A stretch of 64,000 nt of DNA from a virus. Where the stretch lies: IMG/VR virus record IMGVR_UViG_3300025012_000053, positions 1-64,000 of that record, one strand, 5' to 3'. Below the pieces are notes generated by a model. It was not told the DNA's origin. It saw nothing but the letters and a program-made list of their open reading frames with translations, and did no database searches. Positions 54,374 through 62,763 of this stretch are shown piece after piece. How positions within the stretch are numbered: the stretch's first letter is position 1; every line of letters begins with the position of its first letter. Made by a program: the position numbers and the translations under genes.

Positions 54374-54405
54374 CAAAGGTAAACTTGATTTTTATAAATT
54401 CCAAA
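54374..54405 (-). promoter_or_regulatory. Bacteroidetes-type promoter (TTTG-N20-TACCTTTG)
   Basis: The minus strand has TTTG at 54405-54402 and TACCTTTG at 54381-54374 with a 20-nt spacer, an exact fit to the Bacteroidetes -33/-7 consensus. It would start transcription near 54367, upstream of the winged-helix, HU/IHF-like, terminase and portal genes. Two copies of AATTTATAAA flank the -33 box. Confidence 0.6.
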
Positions 54406-54428
54406 TTTATATTTTTCAGTTTTATAAA

Positions 54429-54857
54429 TTACTTTATGAGATTCGCTGCAGGAACCGTACAGAATATATCATGATCCTTTATGACCCAATAGAGCTCTTT
54501 GCAGATAACAAGAGGTTCTCCGGACTTTCCACGGTATAGAATATGGTCCCCTGTCTTGACAGATGGTTTAAGGAGTGTCCCCCCACCTATATCCCTTCCC
54601 GGGCCCACAGCCATAACAACACCCTGGTTAGGATGCTCATCCCATTTATTCTTAAATTCAATATCTGCCACCTCATAACGAAGTGCATCTGCTGTTTCTC
54701 TTTGTTCTCTTTCGAGTGCATTCTTAGGAGCCGGAGCATCGGCAAGTATAAGCTTGCCTTTCTCTGCACGTTTTTGATTTACATCCTTGATAAGCAACCT
54801 TCTTATTATTATATTGTCACTACAAGGTTTAACCGGAAATTGTTTTGTTGTACTCAT
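54429..54857 (-). CDS. GroES-like co-chaperonin (142 aa)
   Basis: The start VKPCSDNIIIRRL aligns with the first strand of GroES (xxPLxDRVxVxxx). The second half contains GVVMAVGPGRDIGGGTLLKP, KTGDHILYRGKSG and LYWVIKDHDIFCTV, matching the GxVxAVGxG, VKxGDxVxF and xxxxxxEdDIxAxx blocks of GroES. The family is usually ~97 residues; here ~40 extra residues (about 40-80, rich in Glu/Arg/Ala) occupy the region around the mobile loop. Phage co-chaperonins of the T4 gp31 kind adapt host GroEL to fold the capsid protein, which fits its place upstream of the head genes. Confidence 0.75.
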   Translation of the reverse strand: MSTTKQFPVKPCSDNIIIRRLLIKDVNQKRAEKGKLILADAPAPKNALEREQRETADALRYEVADIEFKNKWDEHPNQGVVMAVGPGRDIGGGTLLKPSVKTGDHILYRGKSGEPLVICKELYWVIKDHDIFCTVPAANLIK

Positions 54858-54880
54858 AAATATTGGTTATTAGTTAATTA

Positions 54881-55324
54881 TTAAAACGAGAGATCATCTT
54901 CTATAGGAGTAGCATTATCGGATTTCACTGACAATATATCATCCTCATCATCGCTATCAATTCCAGGGAACTGATCTGAATAACTGTTAGACTGTGGTCT
55001 TATATCTGCTTTGATGATGTCATCAGCCTTATTGATTATCTTGATCTCCATTACATCAAGATTGGTGTAGAATGATTCTTCTTCATCCTTTCCTATCTTT
55101 CTCCCGGAGATCTTAAACTTACAGATTACAAAGTCTCCTTTCTTTGCACCATCTAACTGACTCATTATTTCATTGATACATTGGAATCTCAAGTATTCAA
55201 TGAATGTCCCTTTTTCGGTAGGGTTGTTGACCTGGATAATAAGTTCCTGCTTTTTGAACTTATCTGATTTAACCTGTGGCTCCATGATCTTATAGATCTT
55301 TCCTTTCTCTGTATAAATTTGCAT
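54881..55324 (-). CDS. OB-fold DUF3127-like protein with SSB-type acidic tail (147 aa)
   Basis: Residues ~6-95 (GKIYKIMEPQVKSDKFKKQE ... IEYLRFQCINEIMSQLDGA, then GDFVICKFKISGRKIGKDEE) follow the DUF3127 pattern, an OB-fold family found mainly in Bacteroidetes and thought to bind single-stranded DNA. The last residues, PIEDDLSF, after a Ser/Asp-rich linker, mimic the DDDIPF tail by which SSBs recruit partners. It probably acts in phage DNA replication. The gap to the upstream dehydrogenase gene is 24 nt and contains TTTATAAAATT motifs. Confidence 0.65.
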   Translation of the reverse strand: MQIYTEKGKIYKIMEPQVKSDKFKKQELIIQVNNPTEKGTFIEYLRFQCINEIMSQLDGAKKGDFVICKFKISGRKIGKDEEESFYTNLDVMEIKIINKADDIIKADIRPQSNSYSDQFPGIDSDDEDDILSVKSDNATPIEDDLSF

Positions 55325-55348
55325 TTTATAAAATTGAGATTTATAAAA

Positions 55349-57868
55349 TTAAGAATTACTTTTTGCTTGCCCAATTCTTTTTACAGTTACTCCATCCTGA
55401 TCAGAAATATATCTGAAAGGATCTATCACTATACTTCCTGCAGGAAACATGCAGTTCCTGAACACTTCATGCTTAGTTCCTATAAAGAATATTCTTGCAT
55501 CACCAAGAAATTGATATAGCTCATTTTCTTTCTGACCTGAATTTGGATCCAATTCTCTGCTCTTGCTGAACATATATACAGGATCAACCCATGGATCATA
55601 CATCTTTATTTGTTTCTCGTCTATCCCTCTGTCAATTAATAAAAGTTCTTTTAATAAAAGAGATGGACTACCTATGGTAAGATTTGTTTCCGGTTTGAAT
55701 GTATAGCCAAGGATCATAATATCAAGATTACAGTCATTATTGAAATACTCATCTTCTATAAGCTGAGCAAGCCATTCTGTCTGTTTCTCCCGGGCCATCA
55801 TAAGATTCTCCCACCAGTCATAAGAGATATTGAGTTTCTTTGCAATATGACTCAGGGCAATATTATCCCTGGGATGACAATTATGAACTGTACCACAAGG
55901 TACAACATAAGTATTATGTCTATCAATCCAGAGATTATAAACTGGTCCTTTAAACCATGTTTTATGTATCTGTATTATATGACGAAAAGTTCCTTTATTG
56001 GTGACTACATAGTTTTGAATGTCTACTGGATTTTCAATTTTATCCCATCCAATAATATCACATAATTTAGAAGCAAGATATTTATTTCTAACTCTTACTT
56101 CATATGCTTTCTTATGAATACCTCTTGGTGGGATAACCCTCAACGAAGGACAAAGATCAAGACGATGTAGTATTATAAAACTCCCCCAAGCAAGATCTTT
56201 CGAAATTGTACTATATGAAATTCCATTCTTATTTCTATGTCCATCTCCAAGAATTAATCCTTTCAAAAGCAATAGCGATTGTTTTGACCATAAAATTTGA
56301 GGAGGAATATATTTTGTAGCTGCGCCTTTACCAAAATCATTAAATAATAATTCTGCAAGTCTTTTTGATCCAAATCTTACAGATAAACTATTCCCTTCTA
56401 TTTTAATAGTAACTCTTGAAAAAAGACCTCTTAAATTTTTCCTTTTTGGAATAAGACCAAATCTCTCTGATGTTATTCTTTCAATTAATTCTTTAATTCG
56501 TTCAGCATACATCATTTCTTTTGCATGCAAATCGAATCTTATTCTTCCCCTTCTCGAATTTAATTCAAGAGATCCCTCGCTTAAATACCAACCTGCAAGT
56601 TCAAGATATTCAGGAGGCATTCCAGGTTCTCTTCCTTCGTTAATCTTAGGCCAATACAACATATTATCATATGTTAGATCTGATGCTTTTATCTCATTGT
56701 CATCTGACATCAATTCTGATATCTTTAATAAAGTATTCCTTCTCCCATCAGGAACCCTTGTTCTCAAATCAGTTGAAGCAATAACAGGATGATCAGCAGT
56801 CATTAATGTATGAGGAAGTCCTTTTGTTTTTAACAAAATCATATCTCCTTCATAATCCCTTACATATGTTTTTATTACTTTGCAAAATTCACCATTTCCC
56901 GAAAGCACCATGTCTCCTTCATTTATTTCTTCGATAGGTTTCATTCCATTATATGTCATTACAAGTTGTCCTGCAGGAAAACAGCCGCCTCCATCCCCCA
57001 TTCCTGCTCTCATATATGAAGCTGAAATGATTCTCCTATCAGCTAAGGATAAAGCATCAATAAGATGATCCACATCGGCTCCGGTCTTTTCACATAACTC
57101 CATAGCTGCATTAGCAAAGCAGATCTTACCTGTAATGTAAGTATTGTATAGGACCTTGATTGCCTCAGCTGTATTGATAGAGCATTCAAACACTTTAGGA
57201 AAATAATCAGCTTCCCGTGGAAATGGATTTAATACTTTTTTATAGAAATCCTTAACAATTTCTGCAGCATAAGGATCATCAACCCCCAGGAGAACGAATT
57301 CCGGATAAAGGAAATCCTGTATTGTAGTACCCATTGCAATAAAGAATGGATTATAAACAATATGTAGATTAGTTAATTCTTTTGGTACTAAAGGAAATAT
57401 CTCGCGGTACATCGTTCCGGGAAGCACCGTTGATATTATACTTACAACGAATTGCTTCCTTTCTGTTTCATCAGACATTCCATCCAAAATCATACCATTT
57501 ATATATTCATTATAATGAACAATCTCCTGAATGATATCCTTCATTCCGGCAATAAGATATGAATAGTCGAAATCCACCCTTTCTTTCGGAAGAGGTGTTA
57601 TTCCTTCATACCTGGGATCATGTGGTGTCTGGATAGATACAAAACAGATATCACTTTCTGTAAGCACAGAAAATAGATTCTTTACTTCTATTTTCGTTTT
57701 TTGAAGTAACTCTTCCGCTCCCTCTTCGCGATACGGAATCTTCTTTTCATCGATGTATCTTTGTATTTGTGGATTAACATCATATCCACATACCTGATAG
57801 CCTCTTGACTCTACAGCGAGAGCACAGGGCAAGCCCAACTTACCTAAAGCCACAAAACCGATTTTCAT
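55349..57868 (-). CDS. UDP-glucose/UDP-ManNAc dehydrogenase-family protein interrupted by an intein (839 aa precursor)
   Basis: The N-extein (residues 1-295) has a Rossmann start KIGFVALGKLGLPCALAVES and the conserved INTAEAIKVLYNTYITGKIC helix of NAD-dependent nucleotide-sugar dehydrogenases. The C-extein (664-839) begins CHPRDNIALSHIAKKL, holding the catalytic Cys, and includes GYTFKPETNLTIGSPSLLL, the UDP-binding C-terminal domain signature. Residues 296-663 are an intein. Spliced length is ~471 aa, normal for the family, which oxidises UDP-hexoses to uronic acids. It heads a run of sugar, methyl and radical SAM genes, overlapping the methyltransferase by 4 nt. Its substrate cannot be told from sequence. 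Confidence 0.85.
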   Translation of the reverse strand: MKIGFVALGKLGLPCALAVESRGYQVCGYDVNPQIQRYIDEKKIPYREEGAEELLQKTKIEVKNLFSVLTESDICFVSIQTPHDPRYEGITPLPKERVDFDYSYLIAGMKDIIQEIVHYNEYINGMILDGMSDETERKQFVVSIISTVLPGTMYREIFPLVPKELTNLHIVYNPFFIAMGTTIQDFLYPEFVLLGVDDPYAAEIVKDFYKKVLNPFPREADYFPKVFECSINTAEAIKVLYNTYITGKICFANAAMELCEKTGADVDHLIDALSLADRRIISASYMRAGMGDGGGCFPAGQLVMTYNGMKPIEEINEGDMVLSGNGEFCKVIKTYVRDYEGDMILLKTKGLPHTLMTADHPVIASTDLRTRVPDGRRNTLLKISELMSDDNEIKASDLTYDNMLYWPKINEGREPGMPPEYLELAGWYLSEGSLELNSRRGRIRFDLHAKEMMYAERIKELIERITSERFGLIPKRKNLRGLFSRVTIKIEGNSLSVRFGSKRLAELLFNDFGKGAATKYIPPQILWSKQSLLLLKGLILGDGHRNKNGISYSTISKDLAWGSFIILHRLDLCPSLRVIPPRGIHKKAYEVRVRNKYLASKLCDIIGWDKIENPVDIQNYVVTNKGTFRHIIQIHKTWFKGPVYNLWIDRHNTYVVPCGTVHNCHPRDNIALSHIAKKLNISYDWWENLMMAREKQTEWLAQLIEDEYFNNDCNLDIMILGYTFKPETNLTIGSPSLLLKELLLIDRGIDEKQIKMYDPWVDPVYMFSKSRELDPNSGQKENELYQFLGDARIFFIGTKHEVFRNCMFPAGSIVIDPFRYISDQDGVTVKRIGQAKSNS
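55880..56983 (-). mobile_element. Intein with LAGLIDADG homing endonuclease (368 aa), inserted before the catalytic Cys
   Basis: The element starts at Cys296 (CFPAGQLVMTYNG, with block A and the TADHPVIAS block B near 356-364) and ends VVPCGTVHN, followed by the +1 residue Cys664. C1, the TxxH motif, the terminal His-Asn and Cys+1 are all intact, so splicing is expected. Two endonuclease motifs are visible: ELAGWYLSEGS (~420) and LKGLILGDGHR (~535), characteristic of the DOD family. The junction falls exactly at the active-site Cys of the dehydrogenase, a conserved site where inteins typically settle. Confidence 0.9.
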
Positions 57869-58494
57869 AATATATGAGTTTTAAGTTTAAAAAATCCATT
57901 AGATTCTTTATTCGAGTTCCAGTTCTCTTTTATCCCTTTCATACTATATCCGGACCATACTACTTCAATAAGATGACTCTGGAATGTATTACTCCACCAT
58001 GTAATATCTTCTCTTATTATATGTGTTGAATCAAGTTCGTATGCTGGTTCGTTATATGTCATGCCATTATTAGACAGTGGTACTATAACGAAGATATTAT
58101 CTGAACAAGATCGGATCTCTTTTATTATATCATTGATCTTATCATAACCAATATGCTCAAGAACATCTTTACAGATGATCCAGTTCCATCTTTTCTTTTT
58201 CCAGAATTCTCCGCTATAAATATATTCATCTATATCAACAGGTACATTCTCAAGAGCATATTCGCTTATATCATATCCATAGGCATTAAAACCAAGTAAT
58301 CGGAAAGCCTTAACAAGATATCCCATTGCGCAACCAAAATCCAAGATGGTATCTTCATCAAGTATTACAAGTTCATTTGATAGTCTGTATGCCAATGGTA
58401 TTGTTAATTCAGGCATCCACCGGTACTGAGAATAAAGACTCTTTCCCGTTTCTAATCCCCTGATGTAATAATCCTCATCGTACTTTTCCATCAT
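57865..58494 (-). CDS. SAM-dependent class I methyltransferase (209 aa)
   Basis: A SAM-binding motif I ILDFGCAMGYLVKAFRLLGF (~residues 49-68), an acidic motif II GYDISEYAL and motif IV ICKDVLEHIGYDK (~105-118) match the class I fold of small-molecule or glycan methyltransferases, as in Methyltransf_11/23. The C-terminal ~50 residues (TWWSNTFQSHLIEVVW) form the substrate cap. It overlaps the dehydrogenase and the radical SAM genes by 4 nt each, suggesting a shared pathway. The acceptor is unknown; a sugar nucleotide or glycan is likely from context. Confidence 0.75.
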   Translation of the reverse strand: MMEKYDEDYYIRGLETGKSLYSQYRWMPELTIPLAYRLSNELVILDEDTILDFGCAMGYLVKAFRLLGFNAYGYDISEYALENVPVDIDEYIYSGEFWKKKRWNWIICKDVLEHIGYDKINDIIKEIRSCSDNIFVIVPLSNNGMTYNEPAYELDSTHIIREDITWWSNTFQSHLIEVVWSGYSMKGIKENWNSNKESNGFFKLKTHIL

Positions 58495-59504
58495 ATAAAG
58501 TTTTCATATTCAATCTTTTCTTTGATCCATATAGGATTATCGTTATGCATAAACCCTTCAAGCATATTGACATTATGAGTGAATACACATCCCTGGCAAT
58601 CTCTGTTTGCATTGAAAGGCTGATCTATACTTCTACTCATATATTGCTTTATATCTTTTGCCACGCATAATGCATATTTCATATCAAAATATCCTGAATT
58701 ATCGTTTAATGGTATGCTATCACAAGGAAATACTATGCCACCAAAGATCTCACTTAAATATGGACGAAAATATGACTGATGACAGATATTACTTACTGGT
58801 GCTTCTTTCTTCTTATGTTGAATAAAGAACCTGTTGTCATATTCTCTTCCAAGCCATTGATCGATCTCTTTATAACTATCTTCAATTTCTTCGTCTGTTT
58901 GCAGACAATCTGGAAGTACCCTGATATACTTTGCATTTATATGATCCGCTATTGTTACAAGATCATCCGGAGCGAATCTTTTATTTTCCCCTGAATAAAC
59001 GAAACTCAGTCCTACAGTGGTATTCTTTCCAAATTGCTTACTATTATCCATGAAGGAGCGTATCCAGTAATCATCATAATTGACACTTACGCGCACCCAG
59101 GAGAAAGGATACATATATATATAAGGTATGGTTGTTCCATTTGTTATAAGAGCTATTTCTTTTATTCCAGATCTGTGACTTCTGAGTAAATGAATAAGTT
59201 TATCAAACTGAGGATATAATGTAGGTTCACCACCACCGGTTAATATGACAGCTTTACAGCCAAGATCAACTACATCTTCAATGTATCTTTTAATAACATC
59301 GAGTTCTAATCGTTCATGTTTTGCCCTTTTTATAACACTACAATACTTACATTTAAGATTACATCGGCCTTCAGGTGATATATGAGTTGAGACTATTGTT
59401 CGTGAATAACCTTTTTTGTAATTCTCCATCTGAGATTTATGTCTGAAAAACTTCAATCCTGTTGAAGTATATATGTCTATATTTCTCATAATCGTATTCT
59501 CCAT
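58491..59504 (-). CDS. Radical SAM enzyme with extra C-terminal cysteines, SPASM-like (337 aa)
   Basis: The CxxxCxxC motif is at C48, C52 and C55 (GRCNLKCKYCSVIK), followed by the SAM-binding ILTGGGEPTLYPQFDKLIHL. Additional cysteines in the C-terminal third (ICHQSYF, FPCDSIP, YALCVAKD, RDCQGC) could hold an auxiliary iron-sulfur cluster as in SPASM/twitch proteins. These enzymes perform radical chemistry on peptides, sugars or cofactors. It overlaps the neighbouring B12-type radical SAM by 19 nt. Substrate unknown. Another in-frame ATG six codons in could be the true start. Confidence 0.8.
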   Translation of the reverse strand: MENTIMRNIDIYTSTGLKFFRHKSQMENYKKGYSRTIVSTHISPEGRCNLKCKYCSVIKRAKHERLELDVIKRYIEDVVDLGCKAVILTGGGEPTLYPQFDKLIHLLRSHRSGIKEIALITNGTTIPYIYMYPFSWVRVSVNYDDYWIRSFMDNSKQFGKNTTVGLSFVYSGENKRFAPDDLVTIADHINAKYIRVLPDCLQTDEEIEDSYKEIDQWLGREYDNRFFIQHKKKEAPVSNICHQSYFRPYLSEIFGGIVFPCDSIPLNDNSGYFDMKYALCVAKDIKQYMSRSIDQPFNANRDCQGCVFTHNVNMLEGFMHNDNPIWIKEKIEYENFI

Positions 59505-60976
59505 AGTCTCTTAGGATAACCAAGTCTATATCTTACAACATCTATACATACCTGTAAAAGCTTCAATTGATAGTGGGCAATATTAGAATAAGTGGCATGT
59601 TTGATTTTTTCTTCTCTTAATATCTTATTCATATAAATCCCTTCCCTGTTTTTATATTCTATCTGTATCTCTTTAACTGTAGAGTCGATAGCATATATCA
59701 TCTTGTTCTCTTTTATAAAGATAGTTTTGTTTCCTGTATTTTCAATTTTAGTGACATAAGTTTCAAAATCAAAATACTCTTCATAGAACTGAGAACCTTT
59801 TGTAGGTCTTATCCCCAATGATAACCCACATGTATAAAAAGGATCCTGAATAAATTCTATTGTCTTCTCTATTGTTTCTTCAAGATCCCATAATAGCGTT
59901 CCGGGTGTTATAAGCATCAATGTCATGAATGTTTCAATATTGTATTCCTTCAATTTGACAAGTGCTTCGATATTCTTTTCTGCAGTGCACTTTTTTCCTA
60001 TCTCAATAAGTACATTATCGGAGAATGATTCTATACCGATATTGAGTCTTCTGAACCCTGCCTTTTTCATTATAGGAAGGATATCGTCATTGATATCATC
60101 GGCCCGGGCAAAACACATGTACGATAAATCATCAAGTCCTTTATCAATTACTCTTTGACAGAACTGCATAACAGTTTTCTTATTGATGCAAAAATCGTCA
60201 TCGGTAATATATATGGTCCGTACAAGAGGATGTGCCTTCCTTATTCTTAAGATCAGATCCGTCAATATATCGGCATCAATCCCATAAGAAACTACATTAC
60301 ATCCTGCAGCATCAGGTAACTGATTCGTAGATGTACAGAACTTACAATGATGAGGGCACATGTTACGCGAGTATATCCTTATTGTATAGATCTGCTGAAG
60401 TATCTCATCGGTAATATTGTCTCCATATTTCTTAAGATAATAATCCCAATATGTTTCATAATTTATATTTTCCCAATCTATCTGAGAAGTAAATATCTCG
60501 AATTCTTCCTGGCTTAGACTTCTTGCTTTATTCTTAATGATTATTCCGGGTATTAACTCAAGATCATACTCATCACATATTAATAGCATAGGCATCTCTC
60601 CTTCTCCAATTACAACTATATCGCATGGAGACTTATCGAGTATTGTCTGGTAGTTGTACTGAGCTTCTATGCCACCGGCAATAAGCATTGCATTTGGAAG
60701 AATATCTCTTGTGGTCCAAACATTACTGAGATCTTTAGCAAGTGTCTCTTCAAGACAGGAGAATCCTATTATATCCCAATCTTTCTCTTTGAGTTTATCT
60801 TCAACAGACATATAAGAATCACTAAGATCATGGAGGTTAGGATCGAATGCCTCTGCATAATGACCATTGGCATTAAGTACTCCTGCTATCCTGTTAACAC
60901 CCATAGCAGGACTTACATACCTGCTTTCATTAAGTCTGTTCGAAGAATGCGGCGATATCAGAAGGATTTGTTTCAT
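59486..60976 (-). CDS. B12-binding-type radical SAM enzyme (496 aa)
   Basis: The start at 60976 (MKQILLISPHSSNRLNESRY) was chosen because the N-terminus then forms a cobalamin-binding-like domain (SPAMGVNRIAGVLNANGHYA ... DPNLHDL, GGIEAQYNYQTILDK, VVIGEGEMPMLL); an upstream ATG at 61090 only extends into the neighbouring gene. The radical SAM core has MCPHHCKFC (CxxxCxxC) and GIESFSDNVLIEIGKKCTAE. This is the architecture of BchE/MiaB-like methylases and oxidoreductases. A DxH motif for B12 is not evident, so cobalamin binding is uncertain. It lies in an operon with the other radical SAM, the methyltransferase and glycosyltransferases. Confidence 0.75.
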   Translation of the reverse strand: MKQILLISPHSSNRLNESRYVSPAMGVNRIAGVLNANGHYAEAFDPNLHDLSDSYMSVEDKLKEKDWDIIGFSCLEETLAKDLSNVWTTRDILPNAMLIAGGIEAQYNYQTILDKSPCDIVVIGEGEMPMLLICDEYDLELIPGIIIKNKARSLSQEEFEIFTSQIDWENINYETYWDYYLKKYGDNITDEILQQIYTIRIYSRNMCPHHCKFCTSTNQLPDAAGCNVVSYGIDADILTDLILRIRKAHPLVRTIYITDDDFCINKKTVMQFCQRVIDKGLDDLSYMCFARADDINDDILPIMKKAGFRRLNIGIESFSDNVLIEIGKKCTAEKNIEALVKLKEYNIETFMTLMLITPGTLLWDLEETIEKTIEFIQDPFYTCGLSLGIRPTKGSQFYEEYFDFETYVTKIENTGNKTIFIKENKMIYAIDSTVKEIQIEYKNREGIYMNKILREEKIKHATYSNIAHYQLKLLQVCIDVVRYRLGYPKRLWRIRL

Positions 60977-61799
60977 TATATATTTTGAGTAAGATTTTTT
61001 CCGGCAACTCCCTTCCATTATATGGTATTGCACGGGATATTGAGGACCTGTATTGTTTTGATATCTCAAGATCCCTGTTATTAGTTTCATAATCCCATGT
61101 CATCCACATATCAAGCCAGTTTTCATCAGGGATCGAGTCTCTTATCACGGCAGAGAACGCGAGGGCTGTAAGATGCTTCCAGTACATCACCTTCTCTGAT
61201 ATAGCAAATCCGAAATTATGAACAAAGCTATTGAGGACTTTTATGTTACTTGTCTCTCCATTTCCTTTTGTTACCGGTAATTTTGATAAGTTTGTCATGT
61301 TCCAGAATACTACTCCTGTCCTGGCTGGTCTTTCCGGAATACGAAATAAATGAGTCTTCCATAACTCTACCTGTTTTGTCTTCGCGGATTGATATCCTTT
61401 CTCGATAAACTCATTAAAGGATGCTTCAACCTGGTCCTTTCGAAATACATGATCAACTTCCGGGATAATAAATATATCAGGTTTGCCATGATTGGGAATG
61501 ACATAGTTGTTTATAAGTGTGGTGTAAAGATTCCAGGGTACGGAATAAGGATTCATCTCTTTAGTCTGCTCGATAAGGATTATCTTCGAATTATTAAGAT
61601 CCCTGATCTTTTGAACCACGTCATCAAACTTCTCAGGAAACTTAATCTTTACACCTTTATATATACACTCAGATACATTTCCCCAGGGTTTGTTTGTCCA
61701 GAATACAAATATTCTATCAACGTGATCAATGATCGATAATATAGATTCCTGAATGTAATCTTCCCCATAGAGACACCGGTAGACCGCGTATGTTATCAT
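60930..61799 (-). CDS. GT-A-like glycosyltransferase-type protein (289 aa)
   Basis: The N-terminal MITYAVYRCLYGEDYIQESI and SIIDHVDRIFVFWTN match the first strands of nucleotide-sugar-binding GT-A folds. The metal-binding position may be IIPEVDHVF with E114/D116, a DxD-like variant. The rest (TGVVFWNMTNLSKLP, YWKHLTALAFSAVIRD) is consistent with a substrate-binding domain. No firm CAZy family is recognised. Its end overlaps the B12 radical SAM gene by ~47 nt and its start overlaps the small membrane gene by 4 nt. Confidence 0.55.
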   Translation of the reverse strand: MITYAVYRCLYGEDYIQESILSIIDHVDRIFVFWTNKPWGNVSECIYKGVKIKFPEKFDDVVQKIRDLNNSKIILIEQTKEMNPYSVPWNLYTTLINNYVIPNHGKPDIFIIPEVDHVFRKDQVEASFNEFIEKGYQSAKTKQVELWKTHLFRIPERPARTGVVFWNMTNLSKLPVTKGNGETSNIKVLNSFVHNFGFAISEKVMYWKHLTALAFSAVIRDSIPDENWLDMWMTWDYETNNRDLEISKQYRSSISRAIPYNGRELPEKILLKIYNETNPSDIAAFFEQT

Positions 61800-62017
61800 A
61801 TCTTAAACCTGTCAAGTTTCTCCTGCAGTTCCTTTATCCTATCCTTAAGCTGGCCAATAACCATTATAAGTACAAATATTGTCATCCCGGATACAAGTAA
61901 CCAGTGACCAATTCTTGGTATACCAAGGAACCAAAGTAACCAGGCAAGAATGGTTGTTAGCCAGATAATAGTTGAAGTCATATTTTCTTTTAAATAACGT
62001 AAAATAATGTTTGTCAT
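61796..62017 (-). CDS. Small two-TM membrane protein (73 aa)
   Basis: Two hydrophobic helices (residues ~15-33, TSTIIWLTTILAWLLWFLGI, and ~38-56, HWLLVSGMTIFVLIMVIG) precede a basic coiled-coil tail (QLKDRIKELQEKLDRFK). Both ends overlap neighbouring glycosyltransferase genes by 4 nt. It could anchor a glycosyltransferase at the membrane or be an unrelated envelope protein. Confidence 0.5.
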   Translation of the reverse strand: MTNIILRYLKENMTSTIIWLTTILAWLLWFLGIPRIGHWLLVSGMTIFVLIMVIGQLKDRIKELQEKLDRFKI

Positions 62018-62763
62018 TTTGCTGTGTTTTTAAGGTTTAAGTATTTCTCGATTCTCTCCGTGATCATTTCTGCTGTAGCCATCCGGTTCTTATCGGATAA
62101 CTTGAATACTGTTGTATCTACATTATGAGTATCATTGTTTCTCCACTGCATGTAGGTATTGTCTCTTGGTGAACTGCCATTACTGAAATGAAGATGTTTT
62201 ATTACTACCTCAGGAATATACTTTGTTACTCCTGTTTTTTTTGCAATATCGAACACCCAGGTATCATGATAGAAGAAATGGAAGCAATCAGGAACGAAAT
62301 ATCCCAGGGCCCCGACCCAATGTTTTGTAACTATAGGAAACGCACAATGCTTTTCACCATTTATACTATCATCAAAATAATAACAGAAAAATGGATGTTC
62401 TGCTGCCATCAGTCTTTCTTCAAGGATAATATCCCAATCAGGTGTGATATAAACAAGATCATCATTTCCCATTATAAATACATCAGGACTATCGTTCCAT
62501 GCTTTCATTCTGGCCAGTTCATTCCAGATCTTACCTATCGGCCGGCGTTCCTCTTCAATCATGGTCATTATAATATTGTCATGACTATGATCCTGCATCA
62601 TACGAAGTATATCATAATAGTCTTTTTTCCCTGGATCATCTGAATCTATTCCAAACAGGAAATAGATTTTATTTTGCCGGCTTACAGTCTTATTAATACT
62701 GTCAAAAAACCTGTAAAGCTCTTTTGGTCTTTGTCTTGTTGGTGTAAGGATAGCTATCTTCAT
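62014..62763 (-). CDS. GT2-like glycosyltransferase (249 aa)
   Basis: The opening MKIAILTPTRQRPKELYRFF is typical of GT2 family members (TPTRxRP). The GNDD motif at residues 99-102 (VFIMGNDDLVYITPDW) occupies the place of the metal-binding DxD. Later HDTWVFDI (near 165) and IKHLHFSNGSS could contribute the catalytic base and acceptor site. The family transfers sugars from nucleotide donors. It sits in the sugar cassette and its start overlaps the next gene upstream by 4 nt. Confidence 0.7.
   Translation of the reverse strand: MKIAILTPTRQRPKELYRFFDSINKTVSRQNKIYFLFGIDSDDPGKKDYYDILRMMQDHSHDNIIMTMIEEERRPIGKIWNELARMKAWNDSPDVFIMGNDDLVYITPDWDIILEERLMAAEHPFFCYYFDDSINGEKHCAFPIVTKHWVGALGYFVPDCFHFFYHDTWVFDIAKKTGVTKYIPEVVIKHLHFSNGSSPRDNTYMQWRNNDTHNVDTTVFKLSDKNRMATAEMITERIEKYLNLKNTAK

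Noticed and set aside
60977-61090. Upstream start for the B12-type radical SAM protein
   Set aside because: The extra 38 residues overlap the upstream gene and precede a natural Rossmann-type start (MKQILLISPHSS).
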